A stretch of DNA of 64,000 nucleotides from Dioscorea cayenensis subsp. rotundata (GCF_009730915.1 NC_052483.1:1674001-1738000); one strand, 5' to 3'; shown: positions 36,427 to 48,935, numbered from the stretch's first letter. Numbers and translations are program-made. Notes: generated from the sequence alone by a model not told the origin.

Positions 36427-37287
36427 TGGGAAAAATCCAAGCTTACATAAGACATATGCAAGTATATTAATTTAGGCTAATTACTAATTTGTGCAAAAAA
36501 AATGATTTTTTTTTTTTATCTATTTTCGTGTGAATCTTTGAATACAAATATCCTGAGGTTTGATAAAATATTGTGGCCTATGTCATTAATCAACAACCGA
36601 AATTACTCACTCTCTATCATTTAATGAAGGATAAGTATAGTTTAACTGCCACCATTAATATAATCAACATTGGAGAATAATTAATAATAGATAAATTTTA
36701 TTTAAGGGTTTAGTGTTGTTATTGGTTAGAGACTTGACTATAAACACTTTCTTGTTTAATTGAAAAAATGAAAATGATTAAAGAAAGAAAATGAGAGGAA
36801 TGAAGCAAATAATAATAATAATAATAACAATAAAGAAGGTACTCAGGGAAAAGAATTCAAAAATTAAAAGTTGTTCCATTCCATTTTTGACATATATTTA
36901 ATTAAATAGATTTAAAGTAAAACTCTAAAAAATCATCAAAAAAGAAACTTGTTTAATTGTTTATATACTAATATAAACAAGAGTATTTAAAAATGTAAAT
37001 TTATAAAAATTAATTTCTTTATAAATAATCAATGAGCATCATCTGGTGATAATATGTTTTTGTCACATAAGAGTTGAAACACAATTTATAAAACATTATA
37101 ACAAATATGGTTTGAGCATAAATATTATTAAGATTTATTATTCCAAAGGGAATTCGACCGAAACCCTTCTAACTGTAAGTAACAAATACATATAAAATAT
37201 ATTTATTATAATTTATAATTTAACCAGGCTATTATTCATATTCCTCGTATAAAACTTCAAACATAACATATCTAAACTTTTAGAGAA
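35115..37287. other. AT-rich intergenic region between RGP and the P450 cluster
   Basis: The first ~300 bp are probably the RGP 3' UTR. The rest is AT-rich with a (TA)n tract at 35696-35712 and a (TTA)n tract at 36397-36425. No gene is supported. Confidence 0.6.
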
Positions 37288-38922
37288 TCAGGCGAAATAA
37301 GCTTCAGGGCTTAATCGTGGAATGGGCCGGGCCAGTAAAGGAACGGCCCGTTGCAAAGTAAGCCCAAAGTCTTCATCCATGTTCAAAGTCTCAGGAGTAA
37401 GCCCATCAGGCAAGGCCCAATTAAACCCATGCACTAAGCTAGCCACCACCAACGGCACCATCCTCAACCCCAACCTCATTCCGGCGCATATCCGGCGACC
37501 GGCGCCGAACGGAATAAACTCAAAGTGACTCCCCTTCAAGTCCACGTCAGCATGGTTCCCTCCAGGGAGAAACCGACTCGGCTCAAACTCAAGTGGGTTA
37601 GACCAGACAACCGGGTCACGAGATATGGACCAAATGTTGACGAGGATGGTGGAACCTTGTGGGATGTGAAAGCCGCCAACTTCGCACGGCTCGGAGCCGA
37701 CGTGAGGGAGTGAAAGAGGAGTAGATGGGTGGAGCCTAAACGTCTCCTTAATGATGGCTTGCATGAGTGGAAGATTAGCCAAGTCTAGCTCCGACACGAG
37801 CCGGTCTCTCCCGACCACCGAATCCAACTCCTTCTGAGCCGCCGCGAGGATGTCCGGGTGGCGCAAGAGCTCAGCCAACCCCCACTCCACCGTGCTAGAC
37901 GTCGTGTCCGTTCCCGCTTGGAATAAGTCCTGCCATGCATCATGCATGCATGCACGTATAATTAAACATCATAATTATTAACAATATCAAACATATTGTA
38001 TATATATATATAGTGATTACAGACTGACCATGAGCAAGGCCTTGATGTTGGTATCAGTGAGTTTGACTTCTTCATCATTGTTATCATGATCCTCCTTCAA
38101 TCTTAAAAGCACACTTAAGAGATCTCCATGTCCACCTTCCTTGTTATGATCCTCTATGATCTTGTTCAAGAAATCATCATACCATTTATGGATTTTCTTC
38201 ATCCTAGACACCACACCATGCACGTCCAGTGGTTTAAGCCATGGGACGAAGTCACCGACGTTGAATGATCCGGAGAGCTTCATGAGTTCCACCACCAAAT
38301 CCTTAAACTCTCCATTATCCTCATCATCAAACACTTTTCTCCCTAGCATGGCTTTTGACAGTGCGTTTGTCACACATATATTTATCTCCTTTCCTACTTC
38401 CACGTCAACCTTTTCAGCTCGCCGGAGTCCGGTTACTAGTAGGGTTACCTCGTTTTCTCTAACATGCCGGAGTTCGTCTAAGACTTTAGGTGAGAAGAGG
38501 TGGAGAGAACACAAGCGGCGGAACATGCGCCAGTGGGGACCGTAAGGGGCGAAGACTAGGTCTTGGTAGTTGTAAGCAACGTGCTCGGCGCCGGAGTTGG
38601 GTGGCCGGCTGGAGAAGTTGGCGTCATGAGTGCGGAGGAAGTGTGATGCCACGTCAGCTGAGGATGCGACGATGGCGGTGACGGAGCCGAGCCTGAGCCG
38701 GAAGAGAGGACCATAAGTTTTGGAGAGGTTGTGTAGGGTTTGGTGTGGTTTAGAGCCCAGTTGAAGAAGGTTGCCTAGGATTGGCCAAGCTCTTGGCCCT
38801 GGTGGTAATGGATGTTGGTGAGCTTTGTTCTTGTTCTTGTTGTTGTTAGCAATGGAGAAGATGATGATGAAGAAGAGGAAAGAGATGAGAAGGGTGGTAA
38901 TGATGAGGAGAAAAGAAGCCAT
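37288..38922 (-). CDS. CYP75-like cytochrome P450, flavonoid 3'-hydroxylase type, intact
   Basis: Two exons on the minus strand (38029-38922 and 37288-37929, phase-0 intron) give 511 aa, the normal F3'H length. An N-terminal ER anchor (LLIITTLLISFLFFIIIFSI) precedes the hinge PLPPGPRAWPILGN. AYNYQDLVFAPYGPHWRM is a strong CYP75 phrase. The I-helix AGTDTTSST is at residues 303-311, ETFR of the K-helix at 360-363, VDLKG at 427-431 (an F3'H-associated motif), and the heme loop FGAGRRICAG has its Cys at 446. SRS6 reads GLTLQRAVPL with Thr, as in F3'H and not the Ala/Ser variants of F3'5'H. F3'H hydroxylates the B-ring of flavonoids on the ER, using NADPH and P450 reductase. Substrate is inferred from family only; recruitment to another phenolic is possible. 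It lies opposite a second copy 18 kb away. Confidence 0.9.
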
Positions 38923-38986
38923 GGATTACTTGGTTTGCTTTTGGATTGAATTGAATTGGGATATTAGATGTAGTATATATATATAT

Positions 38987-39180
38987 GGAAATGGTAAGTT
39001 AGGTACATCCCTAAAATTACTATTCTCTAAGTAACATATATTGTTTATTATTCATAATTATTGTATGATAAAATAAACTCTTTTTGCACTGTTTATGATA
39101 ATCACAACCATCGAATTATCATCCGATAGCTACTGTGAACATCCCTACATTTGAAATAAAATCTATGGATGTTTTTTGAT
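38987..39180. mobile_element. MITE C next to a (TA)n tract in the P450 5' flank
   Basis: Begins ggaaatggtaagttaggtacatccctaaa directly after a TA tract (38972-38986) and ends near 'aaatctatggatgttt'. Internal words (ctgtttatgat, aaccatcgaatta) parallel MITE A at 16889-17106. It sits within 65 bp of the start codon of the minus-strand P450, so it probably lies inside its promoter or leader. The right boundary is approximate and no TA tract is seen there. Confidence 0.45.
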
Positions 39181-40214
39181 TAACCGCTTTCACTTTTGTT
39201 TTTAATTGAATGATACCAGTTCTGTAGGTTGAGCATTTGTATGCTTTTTGAAAGTAATGGTTCAAATCTCAAACTCACAACTCAGCTTTTAGGTTGAGTA
39301 TTCGTATATTTTTTTGAAGATGGTGATTCAAATCTCAAACTCAAAACTCACGTAAGCTAAATCCATAAGTGAGGTAAATATTAGTACTTGATTTGATTTA
39401 TTCATCATATAAAAAATAATAATTTAAATAGGTTGGAAATTTGAATTGGATTGAGGTTTTTTTTTCATCTTAATTGGACTATAACTGATCAAGAGAAATA
39501 AAACAAAATTGATTTTTGGGTAGTGGTATTTCATTGTTGAAATTAACATGGTGATCAATGATAGGGCATTTCATTAGAAAATATAAATAAATAATCTATA
39601 AATGGATCAGAGTTAGGTGAGAATCGTGAGAATCGTGAGATATATGATAGATGTATATGAAGAAATTAATGTTATTTCATCGTTGCATGGTTTATTAATT
39701 TTTATAATTACATATATAATTATTTTTAGATTTCACTTGTTTTTATATTCTTGTCCTTTCTCACTGTAAATAATTAATTTAATTATTTATTTTGATGAAG
39801 TATATATTTGTGCCTTAAATATATTTATCAAAGATATTAATATAAATGTGGATATTCTATTTGAAAACTCAGATGAAAATTAAACATATATATATATATA
39901 TATCAAAAAAATATATTAAAAAATGGTTGTCATGCATTGATGCTAACGCGTCACTTGTCTATCTTATTATTATGAATATAATGAATATATCATTTTATTA
40001 AATGAATAAATCGTTTTCATAAGAAACCCATTTTAGTGGGAATGCCCATCTCAAATTTCTCAATGATGTATGCATTTCTGATTTCAAGCTTTGAAATTTA
40101 GATGATGACATCTTCACTAGACTGGGCATCTCACCAACCATTTATTAGGGGGTTACATATATATATATATATATATATACTGTATACTTTGTAAATAAAA
40201 AATAAAAATCATAT
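39181..40214. other. AT-rich intergenic region
   Basis: A short phrase ('aggttgagcatttgtatgctttttgaaagtaatggttcaaatctcaaactca', starting near 39227) is repeated with changes at 39292-39350. The remainder is AT-rich and includes a (TA)n tract at 40157-40178. No gene was found. Confidence 0.5.
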
Positions 40215-41046
40215 TTTTGTCAAACATAAGCATGTGTTATTGTTATTATTATATTTTCAATTTGACTCAAAATATGTAATTTTACTTTTTTTGGAGAAAG
40301 TCTTGCAAGCAACATGTATATTATGTCAGAATTCTATTTTATGAGAAAACAAATGTTGGACTCAGTAAAACCTTTTTATTTTTTTACTAAAGCTATATAT
40401 AAAAAAAAATAAAGTTATTCATAATTTTATAAATAAACAAGTAAATATGCATATCATGATCAAGCGGTACATATTTATTTTTATTAAAAAAAATCAATCG
40501 GTACAGAAAAAATATCAGAATTTATAATAAAAAAATTAATCGTCAAACACGCCAAAAATTTTATGATCATATATCTATTTTTTTCTCCTTTCTTCTACTT
40601 TTGATAAAGTATAATACAAATCTTAATCACTTCCTTGTTTTTTATTCAACCAAACCCTTAATTTTAATTTATTTATATTTCTTATTTTCAAACCTAACTG
40701 CCTTTCATCCATTAAACCTAACAACACTACACTGATATCCACTTTAATTTAGAAAAAAACATTGATAATTAAAAATTGACCCATATCTTTAGAACATAGA
40801 CAAGGCTATCGACATGCTGATTTCATCATTTCTCCTTATCTAAAATAGAACTATTTAATTCATTTGTCTGTATAACTAATTTATATCTAAATTATTTAAA
40901 ATTAATTACTGTATTAGTTACTCAAGATCAAACAAACTTATTACCTCATCATGTTCTCTAATCTAGATGCCACACATCATCCAAGCATATGATAATTGTA
41001 GTTTGTTACATTATCTAGATGCCACACATCATCGGAGCATGTGTTG

Positions 41047-41096
<50 letters not shown>

Positions 41097-41820
41097 TCAA
41101 TTGATTCATGTAATTTTATTTTTGGAGAAAGGCTTGCAAGTAACATATATTGTTTCAGAATTCTATTTTATAAAAACAAACGTTGGACCGGACTCAATAA
41201 AACTTTTGATTTTTTTTAATAAAGTTATATATAAAAGAAAATAAGGTTATTTGGAAATTTAAAAATAAACAAGTAAATATGTATATCATAATCAAGTGGT
41301 ACATGTCTACTTTTATTAAAATAAAAAATAAAAAAAAAAGAATCAAGTGGTACAAGAAAAAAAATCAGAATTTATAATGAAAAAATTAATTGTCAAAGCA
41401 CGCAATAATTTTATGATCATATATCTATTTTTTTCTCCTCTCTTGTACTTTTAATAAAGTTGAATATAAATCATAGTCACTTCTTTGTTTTTTATTCAAC
41501 CAAACTCTTAATTTTCATTACTTTATATTTATTATTTTCAAACTTAACTGCCTTTCACCCATTAAGTCTAACAACACTACACTATATCCACTTTTAAGTT
41601 AGAAAAAAAAAACATTAATAAATAAAAACTTATCTTTATCTTTAGAACTTTTTAATTCATCAGTCTGTATAACCAATTTAAATCCAAATTATTTAAAATT
41701 AATTACTGTATTAATTACTCGAGATCAAACAAATTTATTACATGATCATGTTCTCTAATCTAGATGCCACAATCATCTCAGCTGATGATAATTGTAGTTT
41801 ATTACATTATAAAATAATAT
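40215..41820. repeat. Tandem duplication of ~0.8 kb
   Basis: The left copy (about 40222-41000) and right copy (about 41032-41820) share a long series of words in the same order. These include gagaaag.cttgcaag, gtcagaattctatttta, taaataaacaagtaaatatg, tttatgatcatatatctatttttttctcc, attcaaccaaac, and finally catgttctctaatctagatgccac. The right copy contains an expanded (TTA)n tract at 41050-41096. Neither copy encodes anything recognisable. The ORFs here that are rich in Leu or Ile are translations of the microsatellite. Confidence 0.8.
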
Positions 41821-41946
41821 CTTAAACTAAAATTATAAAAATTAAGTTATAAGTAAATCCAAGAAAGCCGAACTACAATTTTTTTTTTTTAAAGAGCTAC
41901 ATAGTAGCTATAACAAAACGCACAAACTTAACAAACAAAATCTAAT

Positions 41947-43003
41947 TGTTAGTGCAACCGCACTATTTAATTGGCATAATTTGACACTAAGGCAAGATTA
42001 CGTGCTAATTATGGTGACAAAGCATAATTGATGACGTGAAAAGCATTGTGACATGGTAAGGAGACTTGGCTTGCAAGACAAAACATCTTGAAAATCTTGG
42101 TGGAGCTATTTTTAGTATGTCTATAACTTGGAGGAAAATATCTTGAATATCTTGGTGGAGTTATTCTTGGTAACATGTCACAACTTGAAGACAAGATCAT
42201 ATATATCAATACCATATTTAAGTGATTTGATTGAAGACTAAATATGGATGAAGCTATTGAAGATATCATTTGAAGAATCCTTGATGAAGATTGATTGAAC
42301 TCTATTAAGGGCAAGATTTGAGAACCAAACTTCGGTGAATTGAAGATCAAGTTTAGAGAATCTTTGAAGACCAAACTTGGAAGGTTGAAGACTAAGTTTG
42401 GCAAGTTCCACGAAGACGCACAAGGACGTGCGCCCCTTGCGAGGGAGTACGTGATGAAGAACTGAGGAGGTAGGTTAGTTGCCGCCTTACCGACAGTCGG
42501 GATCGGGAGATTTGGCTGAATCGACTCGGACTAAGCATGACCGGGAGATTGATGAGTCTTGAGGTCGTCCACAACGTAACCAGAACTCAGTCAAGTCAGC
42601 AGTCAGGGCCATGTTGCAACTTATGTTACAACAAGAGTTGCAACAATTAATTTATGAAGTTTTTTAAATTAGTAGTCGCGGAGATTCTAAAAGAGGTATG
42701 TGCTATATTTGCGACGTTGAGGCATCTATATAAACTACCTTGCTCGTAGATTGTAAGTGCGACAATTTAGAGAGGGTAGTGATTTTTGTTTGTGAGCGTT
42801 GAGTGACAAATATTTGTACTCGTGTATTTTCACCTTTTTTTAGTGGATTGTTTATCTCCGGGCTTGGCCCCCCCAGACGTAGGCGGGTGGACACCAAACT
42901 GGGTTACCAACGTCATGTGTCTCCTTCTTGTTTGGTTTGTGTATGCTTGTATGAGTATTTGAGTGTTCTCTAAAACCCACAAATCACACCGGTAGAACTA
43001 ACA
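41947..43003. mobile_element. Solo LTR of the same family as the 46-54.6 kb element
   Basis: It begins TGTTAGTGCAACC and ends GGTAGAACTAACA, and is flanked by a perfect 5-bp duplication ctaat (41942-41946 and 43004-43008). The body aligns throughout with the LTRs at 46023-47137 and 52258-54616. It includes the ~22-bp repeat cluster (42316-42401), the word tgcgccccttgcgag and the conserved ending 'actgggttaccaacgtc'. No internal region remains, so it arose by LTR-LTR recombination. It is visibly more diverged than the two LTRs of the full element are from each other. Confidence 0.93.
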
Positions 43004-43008
43004 CTAAT

Positions 43009-44570
43009 GAAACGCAAAGCTTCATAAGCCAACACGGGAGATCACGCTTTTGATGGAATAAAGAAATCTGAGGAGAGCGATCGCCCAACACAACATTCCA
43101 GTCTCCCTGGAATAATTACTCTAAAGACGGTAGATTCAGTAGAAGTTATTAAGTCATGATCATAGACAAAACAACATCTTTATCTTGGCAACATTAAAGT
43201 GGAGATCAATTGTCTAAAGTGGCACAAACAACATGAGCATCATGAGTCTTCGCCTAAGTCCATAATAGAGTTGGTAGGCTTACCCACACGGGCCACACTA
43301 GTGGAAAAATTAATGAAGTTTAGACTGCATTTCATAGCAAAGATGAAGCTATAGGGGAGATCAGAAAGGGAGCCATTGGCCGATCACCCTGCATTGTTTT
43401 TAATAAATTGGTATATATATATATATATATATGATATAAACAAATTATGTATTTTTAAGAAATATTAATAAAAATCTACTGTTTTGCCATCCTTAACTTT
43501 TTAGTTACGCTATAATTTTAACTAAAACCTAAACAATTTGTCTATTTTGCCTCCATAGAAAAATTACTAATTTTACCCTTGTTTGATAGTCGAAAAAGAG
43601 ACATCAAATTTGAATTTTTTTACACTGCATTACAAAAAATTAAACAATAAACATATAAATAATTTTAATAACTAAAAATTTGAGTGTTGTAACAATTATC
43701 AAAAATATGTTTGTTCCGCTTAAGCTAAATATTCCAAAAAAATAGTCATGTAAAGAAATACTGAGACATCCCTAGTATAAGGATCTAGATAGAGCATTTA
43801 ATTAGTTCAAAACTTCTCTATAAGGTTGAGATAGTTAGAAAGGTCAAATATGTGTGTAAAAGAATTTCATATTCAAGTCAAATAATCCATCATTCTAGTA
43901 GCTGTGTGATATATAACATGCATGATGATGGTATAGTAGAAAAATGATCATAACCCTTCTTGCCAAAGTTATATAAGATCAGAATTTTGTTATTCCTGTT
44001 GAGAAGCAGGATTTAAAGATAGAACCTTTCTCAAAAAAACTAATTGCAATGGGCCCCTAAGACCATCACAGAGGTAGCCATTAAAAAACTAAACCAAGAA
44101 ATGGTAATAATTAATGACAAGGCTCCAAATTTTAGGTCTAGTACTCAAGCCATTGACCGGGTCTTTCTCATTGAACACCGCTGAGACAAAACAGAAGTAT
44201 ATATGGGGAGCTAGTTGCCCATAAAGGCAAAGAGAGGTTGAAGAAACTAAAGATCATATCTCAAATGGATGTGGAAGACTGTGACACATGGAAAAGAACA
44301 TCCCACTAGAAATTCTAAAGGCCTTTACCATTGAGTTAATGATCATTCCTGAAGAAAAGCAGAAACACCATCACAAATATAAGGAAGAATATAATGCCGA
44401 AAGGTGGGTTCAATTGATATTGCTTCAAAAAATAAAAGGTATGTATGAATGTAAAGCAACTAAGTTTCTCAAACGGTTATGAATATATTCAAATACTTTG
44501 TATTGACTCATTAATACTGTCATAAACCCTGGTCTCTACTAAAGACTTAAACAAAACAAGCTTCGTGGGA
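43009..44570. other. Intergenic region between the solo LTR and the P450 relic
   Basis: About 370 bp of GC-richer sequence after the solo LTR (43010-43390) is open in places but unrecognised. A (TA)n tract at 43412-43431 and AT-rich sequence follow. Small ORFs at 44288-44482 show no family resemblance. Confidence 0.45.
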
Positions 44571-44573
44571 TAA

Positions 44574-44739
44574 CAATGGGTTGGGCTGGCTACCAAGCAA
44601 ACAAGCCCAAACTCAAGGTCCATGTTCAAAATCTCAGCAGTAAGCCCATCAGGCAACCTCTTGGGCAGGTGGCAATGGAGAAGAAGATGATGATGAAGAG
44701 GCCGCTAATGGTGGTGATTCTGAGGAACAGAGAAGCCAT
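44574..44739 (-). pseudogene. Internally deleted CYP75-like P450 relic
   Basis: On the minus strand the start codon (44737-44739) opens MASLFLRITTISGLFIIIFFSIA, the same membrane anchor as the two larger P450 copies. At about 44670 it jumps straight to a C-terminal segment matching LPDGLTPETLNMDEDFGLTL of the copy at 37288 (here frame-disturbed). Everything between, including I-helix, K-helix and heme loop, is missing. The upstream flank (44745-44830) also resembles the 5' flank of the intact gene. It is a third, dead member of the cluster and shows that the cluster once had at least three copies. Confidence 0.8.
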
Positions 44740-44830
44740 TGTTGGTTTGTGTTTGAACTTTGGATTGGATAAATATATATACATATATATATATATAGGA
44801 TTTGGTAGAGAGTTAAGTTACATATATAGT

Positions 44831-46022
44831 TTGGTGATGAGGATTAAGTTGTTAGTTTGCTAAGAAAAGTGAATTACTTAATCAAGTTATAACAGAGGAA
44901 GGTTGTGCTCATTAGTTCCCCATGCTAGTCTTCAATGTGTTTCTTTTTTTTTTATTTGTTTTACCACTTTATTCTTCTGGTTTAACTCATCTCCTGTACA
45001 TAGGTTGCTATCTCCACATTAATAAAATATGTAATATATGATATTAAGGATTTCTCGTGGAATATAAGTCTCCATTGTAGCATGCAATTAATTTATAAGT
45101 AAACACTTCTAAATATAAAGAGACGTGTGGAAGAGAGAGTGAAACAATAACTGAAATAATAAGGTTTATATGTATTTAGTGGGTATTTATTTATTTATTA
45201 AACTTAGAAGATGAGAAGTGCAAATCACTTTAGACTGTTAATTTTTATGTTTGATCCAACAATGGTAGCTCAATTAATGTGAAAGAGTATTGATATACAT
45301 CCCATATGAAAACACCGTTTATCAATATATATATATATATATTCATTGATTTGTTATCTATAAATGTGCGTGGATGACTGATACTCGTGTGTGTATTATA
45401 GTCTAACATATATAATGGCATACATACATATTAACATATAAGCATTTGAACTCTTTATTTATTATTCTTTATAAGTTTTCTGTTTGCAAGAAAAAAACGA
45501 AACTTTTTGTTTAGGTTTAATTATTCACGAATGCGAGTTTGACATAACTGTAGCAGTGACAAGTGAGTGAGGCCGCCTCACTTCCAACAACTTCATTTTC
45601 TAGAAAAGATAATATTCATCCATTAATTCAATGGAGAACTTTTTCTTTTTTTTTTTTTTTTCTTTTTCTGGTTTCATTTGTGTGGTAACTGTATATATAT
45701 AATATATGTAGCACTGAGCATAAGATTTTTCTTGACTAGAAGATGACATGATTACATTTCACATCAGTTTGACTTAGAGCACTAAAAGGCTGCTAATGTG
45801 GTAGGCATATATGGTGAGTGGGTTCACCACATTTTATGGTATGTGCATGATTTAACCAATGCTGAAAATAAAAACGTTTTGAACAAGCAAAATAAATAAA
45901 TATCAAAAAAGAAGTAAAGATTTAGCCAAATTTAGCAAAAAGAGAGAGGGAGAAGAAGAAAGCATAACTTATACAAGAAAATTATCAAAAACAACATAAA
46001 TCCATTTAGTTTTATAAGTATA
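44831..46022. other. AT-rich intergenic region left of the retrotransposon
   Basis: No gene or element is recognised. There are (TA)n tracts at 45326-45342 and 45692-45702 and a poly-T run at 45640-45662. Confidence 0.55.
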
Positions 46023-47137
46023 TATTAGTGCAACCGCAATATAATTGTCATGATTTGACACATAGTCAAGATGACGTGACAATATGTGTGACGTGGTATA
46101 ATTGATGACATGGCAAGGCATGATGACATGACAAGGAGTCTTGGGTTGTAAGGCAAACTATCTTAAAGATATTGGTGGAGCTATTTTTAGTTTGTCTATA
46201 ATTTGGAGACAAATATTTTGAAGATCTTGGTGAAGTTGTTTTTGGTAACATGTTACAACTTGAAAATAAGATCATATCAAAACCATATTTAGGAAATGTG
46301 ATTGAAGACTAAATATGGATGGAGCTTAATTGAAGAAATATCTATCAATGGTATGAATGAAGACTAATTGAAGATATGATTGAAGAATACTTGATGAGAA
46401 TGATTGAATATCTTTATCGGCAAGATTTGAAGACCAAACTTGGGTGAATTGAAGATCAAATTTGGAGAATCTTTGAAGACCAAACTTGGAAGGTTGAAGA
46501 TCAAGTTTGGCAAGTTTCATGGAAGACGCACAAGGATGTGCGCCCCTTGCGAGAGGACTGCGTGATGAGGAACTGAGGAGGTAGGCTAGTTGCCGGCAGT
46601 CGGGATCGGAAGATTTGACTGCACCAACTTGGACTAAGAATGACCGGGAGGCTGATGGGTCTTGAGGTCGTCCGCAACGTAATCAGAACTCAATCAAGTC
46701 AGCAGTCAGGGCCATGTTGCAACTTATGTTATAATAGGAGTTGCAACAGCTAATTTCGGAAGGTTTTTAAATTAGTAGCCGCGGGGATTCTAAAAGAGGT
46801 ATGTGCTATATTTGGGAGGTTGAGGAGTGTATATAAGCTACCTTGCTCTGAGATTTGGGTGTGCGACCGGAGCTAGAGAGGGTGAGTGCAAAAGACAATC
46901 TAGAGAGGGTAGTGATTTTTATCTGTGAGCGTTGAGTGACAAGTGTTTGTACTCATGTATTTTCACCTTTTTTCTTAGTGGATTGTTTATCTCTGGGCAT
47001 GACCCCCCAGACATAGGCGAGTGGACGCCAAACTGGGTTACCAACGTCGTGTGTCTCCTTCTTGTTTGGTTTATGTATGCTTGTATGAGTGTTTGAGTGA
47101 TCCCTCAAACTCACAAACCACACCGGTGGAACTAACA
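46023..47137 (+). repeat. 5' LTR
   Basis: 1115 bp. It includes a TATA box (tatataag, 46830-46837), a four-fold ~22-bp repeat (46427-46510), and the ending motif gaactgggttaccaacgtcgtg-like region typical of plant Copia LTRs. It differs from the 3' LTR mainly by transitions. Confidence 0.92.
46427..46510. repeat. Four ~22-bp tandem repeats inside the 5' LTR
   Basis: The unit ttgaagaccaaacttgg alternates with ttgaagatcaaatttgg or ttgaagatcaagtttgg, four copies in a row. The same array is in the solo LTR (42316-42401) and the 3' LTR (53932-54017), so it is a family feature. It may be a repeated protein-binding or RNA-structure element; this is inference. Confidence 0.8.
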
Positions 47138-47139
47138 AG

Positions 47140-47151
47140 TGGTATCAGAGC
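47140..47151 (+). promoter_or_regulatory. Primer binding site, tRNA-iMet type
   Basis: TGGTATCAGAGC, complementary to the 3' end of the plant initiator methionine tRNA, starts two bases after the 5' LTR. It primes minus-strand DNA synthesis. The adjacent bases (cctggtc) extend the match only partly. Confidence 0.93.
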
Positions 47152-47209
47152 CCTGGTCACCGTGTTGGCTTTGGTTTTAAAGTCGGCGAGGTCCTAACAA
47201 GTTCCACTG

Positions 47210-48698
47210 ATGGCCGGAAAGGAAGAAACTTCCTTCACACGACCACCGTTGCTAAATGGATCCAATTACCCATTTTGGAAGGCACGCATAAAAGCGTTTA
47301 TCAAATCCATTAATGAGAGTGCATGGATTGCCGTAGAAGAAGGATGGTTTCCTCCTACTCTAGTTGATGAAGATAAGAACGAGATCATAAAGAAGAAAAG
47401 TAGATGGAGTATCGAAGACATGCGCAAAGGTAATGCTAATGGGAAAGCTCTAAACGCAATCTTTGGAGGAGTTTATGAGAACCAATTCAAGTATATTGCA
47501 ACATGCGAGTGCGCTAAGAAAGCTTGGGGGGTTCTTCAAACCATTCATAAAGGCACCAAGCTTGGTAAGAGAATCTAAACTTCAAATGTTGATAACAATG
47601 TTCGAAAATCTCATGATGGGAGAAGATGAGACTATAGCCATGTTCAATGCCAAATTGATGGACATTGCAAATCAAGCCTACCAGCTCGGCAAGGAGTACT
47701 CGGATAAAAAGCTAGTCCAGAAGACTCTTAGATCACTTCGAAGAAGATTTGATGCAAAAATCTCGGCAATAGAAGAAGCGAGAGATATATCAACTATGAA
47801 ACTGGACGAGCTAATGGGGTCCTTGCAAGCATACCAGGCTGTTGTAACAAAAGATGAAGATGAATAGGATAGAGAATTTGTTTTCTTGTCAAGAAAGATG
47901 CATGACATGATCAGAAAATACAACACACAAGGCAAGAAATTCCAAAGAAAATATGGTCTAAATAAAGAAAAGGAAGAAGTCGAAGATCATCAGAAAAATA
48001 AAGAAGTTGAAGATCATCGTATCAAGATCAAGTGTAGAGAATGTGGTGGCTTTAGGCACTATCAAGCCAAATGTGCTAACACTCTTAGGAAGAAAGGAAA
48101 GTCACTGAATGCTAGATGGAGTGATGATTCAGACGGCAGCTTGGAGGAAGAAGATGAAGGAAGTCTAAGTAACCATCATACATTCTTTCCTGCTGTGATG
48201 AATGGATCCACGCTTGTTGTAGAATATATTGCAACATCATCTATAACATCCACTAAAACTGACAGTGAGTACAATGAGGTAACAGAAAATGATCTTCTCA
48301 CAGGTTATAAACTCATGATGAATAGATTCAATGAAATGATGCTGCAAAACCATCGCTTGGAGGAAGAGTTGAGTATATGTAATGAAAAGCTGTGCAATGC
48401 TGAGAAGACCTTGGACTCCATGAACAAGAGTACTGGCAAGCTTGACAAGATTCTATCAGTTGGAAGAACTAGTAAAGCCCGACATGGTATTGGGTATATT
48501 GGAGAAAGCTCAAGTGTCAAGACAGAAGGTTCAGGAGTTGTGTTTGTCAAGTCAACTGCCCAACAAAATATTAAAGAAAAGCAAGTCAAAGCAAGGGAAG
48601 AACCAAAAAGTGAAGTGCATGCATGCTTTCATTGTGGAGAGACTGACCACATAAGACCCAAGTGTAACAAATTGAAAGAAGACTTGAAAAGTGCATGA
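47210..48698 (+). pseudogene. Copia-type gag, broken by one frameshift and one stop
   Basis: The ATG at 47210 opens MAGKEETSFTRPPLLNGSNY, then FWKARIKAFI and WGVLQTIHKGT, a typical Copia gag N-terminus. Near 47562 the frame shifts by one base to LVRESKLQMLITMFENLMM, followed by DKKLVQKTLRSLRRRF and AIEEARDISTMKLDELMGSL, the UBN2/gag-polypeptide core. A TAG at 47865-47867 interrupts the frame, which then continues without shift to 48698. Two CCHC zinc knuckles are present: CRECGGFRHYQAKC (near 48040) and CFHCGETDHIRPKC (near 48625). The protein would form the virus-like particle and bind RNA. No protease follows in any frame. Confidence 0.88.
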
Positions 48699-48935
48699 AT
48701 AGTTGGACATGAGCAGGCAATCATTCAAAGGAAAGTCAGAGGGAAGACTATTGTAATCAAGAAATTGTGGATACGAAAAGGTGAAGTGCCAAGAGAAGAA
48801 GAAGAGTCCTCAAGCTCAGATCTGAACATGGTGATAAATCAGGCAGGTACAACATCATGATACAACAAGCAATATGTTGACCAAGGACCTATAAAGTCAA
48901 CAAGCAAAACTCTCCAACGAGTGAAAAGTCTCTAA

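Noticed and set aside
41019-41244. Small hydrophobic 'membrane proteins' made of Ile or Leu runs
   Set aside because: They are translations of the (TTA)n microsatellite at 41050-41096.
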